NCBI GenBank assembly: GCA_023398345.1
Contig: JAEWSK010000157.1
Span: 1 to 5,654 of the forward strand
From: Armatimonadota bacterium
GTDB taxonomy: Bacteria; Armatimonadota; UBA5829
Length of the DNA: 5,654 nt
Direction: 5' to 3'
Under the pieces are notes generated by a model. That model saw only the letters and a list, made by a program, of their open reading frames with translations, ran no database searches and was not told where the DNA came from. How positions within the stretch are numbered: position 1 is the stretch's first letter; each line of letters opens with the position of its first letter. Made by a program: the position numbers and the translations under genes. Positions 1 to 5,654 of this stretch are shown piece by piece.

Positions 1-1
1 A

Positions 2-208
2 CGTTACACCGACCATGTTGTTCGCGTCAAAGACAACTCGACTATTGTTATCGGCGGCCTTATTAACGACGAAGAAGTAAAGACTATGAGCAAAATCCCG
101 CTCTTGGGCGATTTGCCGGTGCTTGGGCACTTATTCAAGCACACATCAAAGACCAGAGGCCACTCCGAAGTAGTGATCTTCATCACTGCGTCTATTGTCA
201 AGGATTAA
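2..208 (+). CDS. Secretin C-terminus, type IV pilus PilQ / GspD family (5' partial)
   Basis: This is the last 68 codons of a gene that begins upstream of the window, read in frame 2 and ending at a TAA at 206-208. The translation has the hallmarks of the end of the secretin domain: VRVKDNSTIVIGGLINDEE, then KIPLLGDLPVLGHLFKH, then VVIFITASIVKD. The IGGL turn, the P-LLGD-P-LG-LF block and the closing hydrophobic strand with IT are all family landmarks. Secretins form multimeric outer-membrane channels through which a pilus or a type II secretion substrate passes. The usual TP near the end is TA here, a minor variation. With pilB, pilT and pilC following, a PilQ role is the best inference. The short fragment alone cannot separate PilQ from GspD, so no symbol is given. 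Family assignment is firm; pathway is inferred from context. Confidence 0.9.
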   Translation, partial: RYTDHVVRVKDNSTIVIGGLINDEEVKTMSKIPLLGDLPVLGHLFKHTSKTRGHSEVVIFITASIVKD

Positions 209-215
209 TTTGTAA

Positions 216-245
216 CCAAGGCGAGCGATAAAAGCATCCGCCTGG
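216..245 (+). other. Imperfect inverted repeat just after the secretin gene
   Basis: CCAAGGCG (216-223) can pair with CGCCTGG (239-245), giving seven pairs with one bulged A and a 15-base loop. An extra A-U pair (215/246) is possible. It begins 7 bases after the secretin stop codon. No T-run follows, so on its own it is not a typical intrinsic terminator. It is the first of several inverted repeats in this spacer, and no function can be assigned from sequence alone. Confidence 0.35.
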
Positions 246-247
246 TA

Positions 248-280
248 GTTGCCCCGTCGGTTACTTGTCGGCGGGGCAAC
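248..280 (+). terminator. Strong GC-rich hairpin, possible terminator or mRNA 3'-end structure of the secretin gene
   Basis: GTTGCCCCG (248-256) and CGGGGCAAC (272-280) are perfect 9-base reverse complements. In RNA the stem can continue inward through U257-G271, C258-G270, G259-C269 and G260-U268, leaving a short loop. The position, 39 bases after the secretin stop, suits transcript termination or 3'-end protection. However, no T-run follows directly; the nearest T6 is at 313-318. GGTTAC (259-264) inside the loop region is also complementary to GTAACC (282-287), so an alternative fold exists. Terminator function is therefore a guess, while the hairpin itself is clear. Confidence 0.4.
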
Positions 281-295
281 AGTAACCTATCCGCG

Positions 296-318
296 CGATT
301 GGCGCAATATCGTTTTTT
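296..318 (+). terminator. Weak stem followed by T6, possible intrinsic terminator
   Basis: CGATTG (296-301), a GCG loop, CAAT (305-308), a two-base bulge and CG (311-312) form a short imperfect stem directly followed by TTTTTT (313-318). The T-run is in the right place for an intrinsic terminator, but the stem is short and bulged. It could act with the stronger hairpin at 248-280. This is a low-confidence call. Confidence 0.25.
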
Positions 319-337
319 AGTTTTCAAAGAGTGCTGA

Positions 338-357
338 GGCAGGGCGTTCGCCCTGCC
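338..357 (+). other. Perfect GC-rich hairpin in the pilB leader
   Basis: GGCAGGGC (338-345) and GCCCTGCC (350-357) are perfect reverse complements around a four-base loop, GTTC. No T-run follows on either strand, so a simple terminator is unlikely. It lies 69 bases before the pilB start codon, and may be an mRNA leader structure, a processing signal or a protein-binding dyad. The structure is obvious; its role is unknown. Confidence 0.5.
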
Positions 358-366
358 GATAAACTT

Positions 367-415
367 AATGGGTGTCATAAATTTCCCATTCACTGTCGAG
401 AGTGTTTTTTCTCGA
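367..415 (+). promoter_or_regulatory. Two further inverted repeats just upstream of pilB
   Basis: AATGGG (367-372) pairs with CCCATT (385-390). TCGAGA (396-401) pairs with TCTCGA (410-415) around a T-rich loop. The second repeat ends 11 bases before the pilB ATG, where a ribosome binding site would normally lie. A role in controlling pilB translation is possible but is inference. Short dyads like these can also arise by chance. Confidence 0.3.
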
Positions 416-426
416 TCGTTTAGATT

Positions 427-2154
427 ATGCAGAAGACAGAAGCAATTGGAGAAGTTTTTCTGAGGCTGGGTTTGATCACTCGTGGTCAGCTCAACCAGGC
501 AATCGAGAAGCAAAAGCTGCTCAAGCGGCAGGAGTCTCTCGGTGATGTGCTGGTAAGTATGGGCATAATCACCGAAAAAGACCGAATCCGCGGGCTTGCC
601 GAGCAATGGGGCGTGCCGTTTGTGGATGTAAGCGAGGTCGAAATCGATCTTTCGCTTATAAAGCTCGTTCCCGAAAACGTCGCCCGCAAGCTCAAGGCGC
701 TGCCGATAGGCAAAAAAAACGGCAAGTTAACGCTTGTAATGAGAAACCCGCTCGACATCTTCGCTATTGACGAAGTGCGGATGATGACGGGCATAGACGT
801 GGAACCGGCGATTGCCTCCGAAGAAGACATAATAAATGCAATCGGTCGGCTATACCGAAAGCAAATCGATGTATCCGAGCAAGTCGATAGCGTCATCAAA
901 GAGTTCGACACCGGAGATATAAACTTCGGCTCAGAGTCCAGAGGTGACGACGAAGACATATCAATCGAGCAGCTTCGTGAACTGAGCGAAGAAGCGCCGG
1001 TCATTAAGCTCGCAAACTTGATAATTTCACGCGGCATCAGCGATGGCGGCAGCGACATTCACATAGAGCCCGCAAAGGACTTTGTCCGCGTTAGACTCAG
1101 AGTTGACGGCATCCTTCAGGAGATAATGCGCATCCCCAAAAAGGTGCAGGCCTCACTGATTTCGCGTTTTAAGATTATGTCCGAAATGGACATTGCGACA
1201 AAGCGATCTCCGCAGGACGGCAGGATCGGCGCAGTCATTGACGGCAGGCAGTTTGACTTTCGAGTATCGACACTGCCGTCGGTGTTCGGCGAGAAAATAG
1301 TTTTAAGAATTTTGGACAAAGGTTCAGTATCGGTAGGGCTGCACAAGCTTGGGATGCTGCCCGAAACGCTTGAGCGCTTTGAGGGATTGATCTCACGAAC
1401 ATACGGCATCATATTGGTAACCGGCCCGACAGGCAGTGGCAAATCGACAACGCTTTACTCCGTGCTATCCAAGCTAAATTCGGGCGAAAAGAACATTCTT
1501 ACAATCGAAGACCCGGTTGAATACGAACTCGAAGGCTTAACTCAGGTGCAGATCAACGCACGCGCGGGCTTGACGTTTGCATCCGGCTTGAGAACAATGC
1601 TACGGCAGGACCCGGATATTGCGATGATCGGTGAAATACGAGATGCCGAGACCGCGACTATTGCGACCGAGGCAGCGCTGACCGGCCATTTAGTGCTTTC
1701 AACGCTGCACACAAACGATGCGCCGGGCGCAATGACCCGCATGGTCGATATGGGCATAGAGCCGTTTTTGATCGCATCTAGTGTAATTGGAGTTTTGGCG
1801 CAGCGGCTTGTCCGTGTAGTGTGTCCCAAATGCAAAGAACAGTACACACCGCCACGCGACGCCGTTGGACGGATTGGAATTGAGATTGACCGAGATACGG
1901 ATGTGACGTTTTATCGAGGTCGAGGCTGTCCCCACTGCCGCGGAACAGGATATAAGGGCAGACTCGGAGTTTACGAACTGATGCTTATGAACGATAGGCT
2001 GCGCGATCTTGTATTGCAAAAATCGTCGGCTCATGTTCTTAGAGAGGCCGCAATAGATGCGGGAATGAAAACTCTCAAAGACGACGCAGTTGCAAAAATA
2101 CTTTTGGGACAGACGACGCTTGAAGAGTGCCTGCGAGTTGTCTACGCGGGTTAA
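427..2154 (+). CDS. pilB: Type IV pilus extension ATPase PilB (GspE/PulE family)
   Basis: Hexameric cytoplasmic ATPase that powers pilin assembly at the inner-membrane platform. The protein has 575 residues, typical for PilB. Residues 6-60 hold two tandem 24-residue MshEN-like repeats, followed by the rest of the N-terminal domain to about 145. An acidic linker spans roughly 146-185 and the ATPase core follows. Visible motifs: Walker A GPTGSGKST (333-341), Asp box TIEDPVEY (359-366), Walker B with IGEIRD (401-406, catalytic Glu403), and His box TGHLVLSTLHT (419-429). Two CxxC pairs, C466/C469 and C501/C504, form the zinc-binding tetracysteine motif found in PilB/GspE but not in PilT. The ATG is the first start after an in-frame TAG at 421-423, yet no Shine-Dalgarno sequence precedes it. 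GspE of a type II secretion system is the main alternative; the adjacent pilT argues for PilB. Confidence 0.95.
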   Translation: MQKTEAIGEVFLRLGLITRGQLNQAIEKQKLLKRQESLGDVLVSMGIITEKDRIRGLAEQWGVPFVDVSEVEIDLSLIKLVPENVARKLKALPIGKKNGKLTLVMRNPLDIFAIDEVRMMTGIDVEPAIASEEDIINAIGRLYRKQIDVSEQVDSVIKEFDTGDINFGSESRGDDEDISIEQLRELSEEAPVIKLANLIISRGISDGGSDIHIEPAKDFVRVRLRVDGILQEIMRIPKKVQASLISRFKIMSEMDIATKRSPQDGRIGAVIDGRQFDFRVSTLPSVFGEKIVLRILDKGSVSVGLHKLGMLPETLERFEGLISRTYGIILVTGPTGSGKSTTLYSVLSKLNSGEKNILTIEDPVEYELEGLTQVQINARAGLTFASGLRTMLRQDPDIAMIGEIRDAETATIATEAALTGHLVLSTLHTNDAPGAMTRMVDMGIEPFLIASSVIGVLAQRLVRVVCPKCKEQYTPPRDAVGRIGIEIDRDTDVTFYRGRGCPHCRGTGYKGRLGVYELMLMNDRLRDLVLQKSSAHVLREAAIDAGMKTLKDDAVAKILLGQTTLEECLRVVYAG

Positions 2155-2202
2155 ACCATAGGCAATTGTAAGCCATATGATTTCTAATTTTTACTTTTGC
2201 CT

Positions 2203-2207
2203 GGAGG
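2203..2207 (+). promoter_or_regulatory. Ribosome binding site that sets the pilT start at 2215
   Basis: GGAGG lies seven bases before the ATG at 2215, ideal spacing. This decides the start: an in-frame TTG at 2197 would place this Shine-Dalgarno sequence inside the coding region, so it is rejected. The site overlaps a small potential stem, TGCC (2198-2201) with GGCA (2206-2209), which could partly mask it; this is a weak structure. Confidence 0.8.
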
Positions 2208-2214
2208 CAGTAAT

Positions 2215-3342
2215 ATGAATGAAATGCCGCTGGATGAATTGATCGAAAATCGTTCGACCGAAGATAGAGCCAGGGAAATATCTATAGTCCACATCGACGA
2301 TTTATTGCGCGACGCATGCGCAAAAGGTTCGTCAGACCTGCATCTTACTGTAGGTCTGCCGCCGGTTGTGCGCGTTGACGGTTCGCTAACTCATCTAAAC
2401 TATACAACTCTGGCGCCAAACGACACACAGCGGCTGATGTACGATATTTTGTCCACCGAGCAAGTGCAGTGGTTCGAGAAGACGCGCGAGTTGGACTTTT
2501 CTTACGGCGTAGTGGGCGTTGGAAGATTTCGCGTAAATGTATACCGCCAGCGTGGCAGTGTGGGAGCGGCTCTGCGAGCAATTCCCGACCGAATTCCCAG
2601 CTTCGAGCAACTCGGGCTTCCGCCTTCGCTGGGCGAGTTGACGCACAAACACAGCGGACTTGTTCTTGTTACAGGCCCGACCGGCAGCGGCAAATCAACG
2701 ACAATTGCATGTATGATCGACGCGATCAACTCAGAGCAGCCCGTCCATATAATGACCATCGAAGACCCGATAGAGTATCTTCACCGGCATAAGCGGGCAA
2801 TGATTAACCAACGCGAGCTTAACACAGACACGGATTCGTTTGAAAATGCTCTTCGCGCCGTCTTGCGCGAAGATCCAGACGTGCTTTTGATTGGTGAGAT
2901 GCGCGACCTCGAAACTATCGCCGCCGCGCTGACACTTGCTGAAACCGGCCACCTTGTCTTCGGCACGCTGCACACTCGCAACGCACCGCAGACGATTGAC
3001 CGCGTCATCGACGTATTCCCGCCGCACCAGCAAGATCAAATTAAGGTGCAGCTATCAAATACGCTCGAGGCCGTCGTTGCTCAACAGCTCTGCCCGCGAA
3101 TGGGCGGAGGCCGCGTTGCAGCAATTGAAATAATGATAGCGACATCGGCTATTCGCAACCTTATTCGCGAAGGCAAGACATATCAGATATACAGCGCCCT
3201 GGAGACAGGCGCGCAGTTTGGTATGCAGACAATGGACAAGGTGCTGGCAGATCTCTACAGGACAGGCAAGATCACCAACGAAGAGGCTCTTGCTCGCGCA
3301 ATTGACAGAGAGAACTATAAGCGGTACCTACAAGGGGGCTAG
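2215..3342 (+). CDS. pilT: Type IV pilus retraction ATPase PilT
   Basis: Hexameric cytoplasmic ATPase that drives pilus disassembly and so twitching motility. From the ATG at 2215 the protein has 375 residues, slightly longer than common PilT proteins because of an N-terminal extension of about 25 residues before the usual DDLLRDACAKGSSDLHL segment (28-44). Motifs: Walker A GPTGSGKST (154-162), Asp box TIEDPIEY (181-188), Walker B LLIGEMRD (224-231, catalytic Glu228), and His box TGHLVFGTLHT (244-254). The C-terminal AIRNLIREGK (312-321) is the PilT signature needed for retraction in studied homologues. The PilB-type CxxC pairs are absent. It follows pilB by 60 bases and ends six bases before pilC, so the three motor genes are very probably co-transcribed. 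PilU is a less likely alternative, given the intact PilT signature. Confidence 0.96.
   Translation: MNEMPLDELIENRSTEDRAREISIVHIDDLLRDACAKGSSDLHLTVGLPPVVRVDGSLTHLNYTTLAPNDTQRLMYDILSTEQVQWFEKTRELDFSYGVVGVGRFRVNVYRQRGSVGAALRAIPDRIPSFEQLGLPPSLGELTHKHSGLVLVTGPTGSGKSTTIACMIDAINSEQPVHIMTIEDPIEYLHRHKRAMINQRELNTDTDSFENALRAVLREDPDVLLIGEMRDLETIAAALTLAETGHLVFGTLHTRNAPQTIDRVIDVFPPHQQDQIKVQLSNTLEAVVAQQLCPRMGGGRVAAIEIMIATSAIRNLIREGKTYQIYSALETGAQFGMQTMDKVLADLYRTGKITNEEALARAIDRENYKRYLQGG
3334..3338 (+). promoter_or_regulatory. Likely ribosome binding site of pilC, inside the end of pilT
   Basis: A GGGGG run preceded by AA overlaps the last codons of pilT and lies ten bases before the pilC ATG at 3349. Only six bases separate the pilT stop from that ATG, so translational coupling is likely. 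Spacing is slightly long for a Shine-Dalgarno sequence, but no better site is present. Confidence 0.55.
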
Positions 3343-3348
3343 TGACAA

Positions 3349-4563
3349 ATGTCCAGTTTTGTATATACGGCAATCGATACTCGCGGCAAGTCCGTCAAGG
3401 GTAAAGTCGAAGCTGAAAACGAGCAATTGGTGCTCTCCAAGCTTCATGAACAGCAATATCATGTCTTGAGCGTGTCGGAAGACAAGTCCGCGTCTTCAAA
3501 AGCAAACAGTAAGACTACTTCTTCAAAGAATGTAAAGCTTACAAATATGGTCATATTCAGCAGGCAGTTTGCGACGATGATCGACGCCGGCGTTGCAATA
3601 GTAAGATGCTTGGATATTCTCGAAGGCCAGACAAAAGACGTCGCGCTCAAACCTGTAATCAGCCAGTGCAAAAAAGATGTAAAGGGCGGCCTGAGCCTTA
3701 CGGACGCGTTCAGCAAACATCCGAACGTGTTTTCGCGGCTATATGTAAACATGGTCAAGGCGGCGGAGACCGGCGGTATTCTCGATAAGATACTCGACCG
3801 GCTCGCGACATTTCTTGAAGACGAACAAGAAATCAAAGCCAAGATCAAAGGAGCAATGATATACCCGGTGATGGTGTTGGGCTTTGCTATGGCGATGGTT
3901 GTAGGCCTGATGCTGTTCGTAATGCCGAAGTTTAAGGAAATTTTCGACTCAATGAACATCGATATGCCCGCCGCTACAAAACTGCTGTTCGGCATAAGCG
4001 GTTTTATGCAGCAATACTGGTGGGCGGGTCTGTTTGGCGGTATTGGTCTCTATTTCGGCTATAAATATTACAGCAAGACCGAGACCGGCGCTTGGCAGAT
4101 TGATCTGTTAAAGCTAAAAGTACCCGTGGTAGGAGAGCTTGTTCAGAAGATGGCCATTTCCCGATTTTCGCGCACGTTTGCCACATTGATCGCCAGCGGT
4201 GTGCCGATGATGCGTTCGTTGGAAATAGTTGGCGAGACCTCTGGAAACAGAGTCATTGCGCGCACAATAGAAAATGCGCGCAATGCGATTCGAGAAGGAC
4301 AAAAGATCAGCACTCCGTTGGCGGCAAGCAATATGTTTCCTGGAATGGTGACACACATGATAGACATCGGAGAAGAAACCGGGCGACTTTCTGAAATGCT
4401 CGCAAAGGTGTCTGATTTCTACGACTCCGAGGTTGAAACCGCTGTTAAGTCGCTAACTTCGCTCATCGAGCCATGTCTTATCGTAACGATGGGCGGCATT
4501 GTCGGATTCATAGCCATTTCAATTATGGCCCCGATATTCAAGATGGTCAGTAGCATAAGCTAG
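3349..4563 (+). CDS. pilC: Type IV pilus inner-membrane platform protein PilC (GspF family)
   Basis: Polytopic inner-membrane protein that connects PilB and PilT to the growing pilus. It has 404 residues, the normal length. The N-terminus is a short conserved head (FVYTAIDTRGKSVKGKVEA, 4-22) followed by a Ser/Lys-rich linker (about 45-63). Two T2SF domain copies follow. The first runs from about 68 to 190 (FSRQFATMIDAGV, then AAETGGILDKIL), the second from about 271 to 395 (SRFSRTFATLIASGV, then IGEETGRLSEML). The repeated hydrophobic-ETG-L pattern shows the internal duplication. Three hydrophobic segments, about 170-192, 222-240 and 376-399, fit the known membrane topology. GspF is the alternative name if this were a type II secretion system; pilT next door makes PilC more likely. 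Nothing appears truncated or frameshifted. Confidence 0.95.
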   Translation: MSSFVYTAIDTRGKSVKGKVEAENEQLVLSKLHEQQYHVLSVSEDKSASSKANSKTTSSKNVKLTNMVIFSRQFATMIDAGVAIVRCLDILEGQTKDVALKPVISQCKKDVKGGLSLTDAFSKHPNVFSRLYVNMVKAAETGGILDKILDRLATFLEDEQEIKAKIKGAMIYPVMVLGFAMAMVVGLMLFVMPKFKEIFDSMNIDMPAATKLLFGISGFMQQYWWAGLFGGIGLYFGYKYYSKTETGAWQIDLLKLKVPVVGELVQKMAISRFSRTFATLIASGVPMMRSLEIVGETSGNRVIARTIENARNAIREGQKISTPLAASNMFPGMVTHMIDIGEETGRLSEMLAKVSDFYDSEVETAVKSLTSLIEPCLIVTMGGIVGFIAISIMAPIFKMVSSIS

Positions 4564-4621
4564 CAATCGGCAGGCACTGTTTTACACATGCTTACCAAGT
4601 AAAGATCGCAAAATACGACTT

Positions 4622-4628
4622 AAGAGGA
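4622..4628 (+). promoter_or_regulatory. Ribosome binding site of the sigma-GGDEF gene
   Basis: AAGAGGA lies seven bases before the ATG at 4636, a good Shine-Dalgarno match at good spacing, and supports that start. The 72-base spacer after pilC shows no convincing terminator, so read-through from the pil genes is plausible. A separate promoter in the spacer cannot be excluded, but I see no clear one. Confidence 0.75.
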
Positions 4629-4635
4629 TACACTT

Positions 4636-5654
4636 ATGGGAAGTGTTAGGAAACTTACGGAAGATGAAATTCAGAAACGATTGGCCGACTACGCATCGAG
4701 TCGAAACGCCAAAATAAGAGACGAGATCGTACTTCAATATGCGAATCTTGTCGAAAGCATTGGCAGAAGATTCCTTGCAGCATGCGAGCCGCTTGAAGAT
4801 CTTGTCCAAGAGGGCTACATTGGGCTGATTGCATCGGTGGACAAATATGACGCGTCAAAAGGCGTCAAGTTTTCCACCTACGCCACTCACTTCATAATTG
4901 GCCAGATTAAACACCATTTGCGCGACAAAGGCAAGATCATCAAAGAGCCGGCGTGGCTCCAGGAACTCAATCAGCGCATGAGCCGTGTCATTGAGTCTCT
5001 TGGCCAAAAATTGGGCAGACAGCCGACAGAAAAAGAGATCGGCGACGTGATGCAAATGCCCGAAAAGACCATAGCCGAACTGCTCACAACAAGAGAAGTC
5101 TTTAAAGTAGGCTCTCTGGACGGCGATAAGGACGATTCGCCCAACCAGCGTGACACAGAGAAGATCAGCGACGATAAAATGGTCACATTCCAGCTTCCAT
5201 TGGAAGATAAGATCGTCCTTGAAGCTGCAATGGAGCGGCTAAAAGATATAGAGCAGAAGGTTATTTCCGAGCATTACTATCAAGGCCGAAATCAAACTGA
5301 GATTGCCAAACAGTTCGGCATAAGCTGCAATTATGTGTCCCATTTACTGCGCAACGGCACAAAGAAGCTCAGAAAGATTTTAGCTACAGAGGAAATTCGC
5401 GATACGCAAATGCAGCGGGCTTTGGTCTCAGTTAGGCCTCAGCAAAATGAAGCGTCACAGCACTCAGACAGCGTCGTCGACAGCGCAACCGGAGTATACA
5501 GCCGTCAATATTTGGAACTGCGGCTTGACGAAGAAATCAGCCGCGCATGCAGACACGATTCCATGCTCGCACTTTTAATTGTGGATATTTGCCTGCCCGA
5601 CGACATTGACAAATATCTGAGGCTGGCTCGAATGGACGACGTGCTCTACAGCGC
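4636..5654 (+). CDS. Group 3 sigma factor (SigB/SigF/SigG type) fused to a GGDEF-like domain (3' partial)
   Basis: Open reading frame of 339 complete codons that runs off the window. Residues 1-250 form a complete sigma factor. Region 2 (about 28-98) includes EDLVQEGYIGLI (54-65), DKYDASKGVKFSTYA (69-83) and IGQIKHHLRDKG (88-99), the last close to the SigB-type pattern. Region 3 is about 100-162, with LGRQPTEKEIGDVMQM (126-141). Region 4 is about 188-250, with the helix-turn-helix QTEIAKQFGIS...VSHLLR (220-239). It would direct RNA polymerase to a specific promoter set. After a polar Gln/Ser-rich linker (251-280), residues 282-339 match the start of a GGDEF domain: D-x-x-TG-x-x-x-R (282-290), then LDEEISRACRHDSMLALLIVDI (297-318, in pieces LDEE, SRACRH, LALLIVDI). 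The sigma part is certain; the GGDEF part is likely but cut short. No anti-sigma gene is visible in the window. Confidence 0.9.
   Translation, partial: MGSVRKLTEDEIQKRLADYASSRNAKIRDEIVLQYANLVESIGRRFLAACEPLEDLVQEGYIGLIASVDKYDASKGVKFSTYATHFIIGQIKHHLRDKGKIIKEPAWLQELNQRMSRVIESLGQKLGRQPTEKEIGDVMQMPEKTIAELLTTREVFKVGSLDGDKDDSPNQRDTEKISDDKMVTFQLPLEDKIVLEAAMERLKDIEQKVISEHYYQGRNQTEIAKQFGISCNYVSHLLRNGTKKLRKILATEEIRDTQMQRALVSVRPQQNEASQHSDSVVDSATGVYSRQYLELRLDEEISRACRHDSMLALLIVDICLPDDIDKYLRLARMDDVLYS

Noticed and set aside
209..426. c-di-GMP riboswitch (GEMM class) in the pilB leader
   Set aside because: Suggested by the c-di-GMP theme, but I could not find the conserved core of that class; the hairpins present do not match its layout.
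486..1058. Long minus-strand open frame opposite pilB, and similar minus-strand frames across the window
   Set aside because: All lie opposite clearly conserved coding sequence, show no recognisable domains, and have low-complexity Ser/Arg-rich translations typical of antisense shadows.
2159..2180. Near-inverted repeat ATAGGC / GCCATAT in the pilB-pilT spacer
   Set aside because: It is short and needs a bulge, and no T-run follows in a terminator position.
2197..2214. TTG start giving a pilT protein six residues longer
   Set aside because: The GGAGG ribosome binding site would lie inside the coding region, whereas the ATG at 2215 follows it at ideal spacing.
2469..2792. Plus-strand open frame of 107 codons inside pilT
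   Set aside because: It is an out-of-frame reading of the PilT Walker A region, Arg/Ser-rich with no family resemblance.
4579..4614. Promoter in the pilC-sigma spacer (TTTACA at 4581-4586 or SigB-like GTTT at 4579)
   Set aside because: No acceptable -10 element lies at 15-19 bases from the first, and no GGG-W-A-W element follows the second.

Overview
The window is a piece of a type IV pilus (T4P) locus, read entirely on the + strand. It probably comes from a diderm bacterium, because the first feature is the C-terminus of an outer-membrane secretin. Base composition looks balanced, at roughly half G+C by eye. The pilB-pilT-pilC order, with a SigB/SigF/SigG-type sigma factor directly downstream, does not look like a standard proteobacterial pil cluster. 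It would fit a deep-branching diderm lineage such as Armatimonadota or a relative of Cyanobacteria. That placement is inference only; no marker gene here settles it.

Layout: 2-208 is the end of a secretin gene (PilQ/GspD family, its 5' end outside the window). 209-426 is a non-coding stretch rich in inverted repeats, holding possible terminators and the leader of the next gene. 427-2154 encodes PilB, the extension ATPase. 2215-3342 encodes PilT, the retraction ATPase. 3349-4563 encodes PilC, the inner-membrane platform protein. 4564-4635 is a short spacer with a good ribosome binding site. From 4636 to the window end there is an open, 3'-truncated gene whose first ~250 residues are a complete group 3 sigma factor (regions 2, 3 and 4). 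After a polar linker, it reads without a stop into the start of a GGDEF-type (diguanylate cyclase-like) domain.

How the genes work together: the secretin would form the outer-membrane pore. PilC would be the platform on which hexameric PilB powers pilin assembly and PilT powers disassembly. The sigma-GGDEF protein follows the motor genes closely and could tie transcription to a cyclic-dinucleotide signal. PilB also carries an N-terminal MshEN-like tandem motif, a fold known in other proteins to bind c-di-GMP, although both copies lack the leading arginine here. The sigma-GGDEF fusion is the most unusual item in the window. The visible part of its GGDEF domain looks degenerate at the nucleotide site, which favours a sensor or vestigial role over catalysis, but the signature motif itself lies beyond the end of the sequence.

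No tRNA, rRNA, CRISPR array, insertion sequence or believable minus-strand gene was seen.
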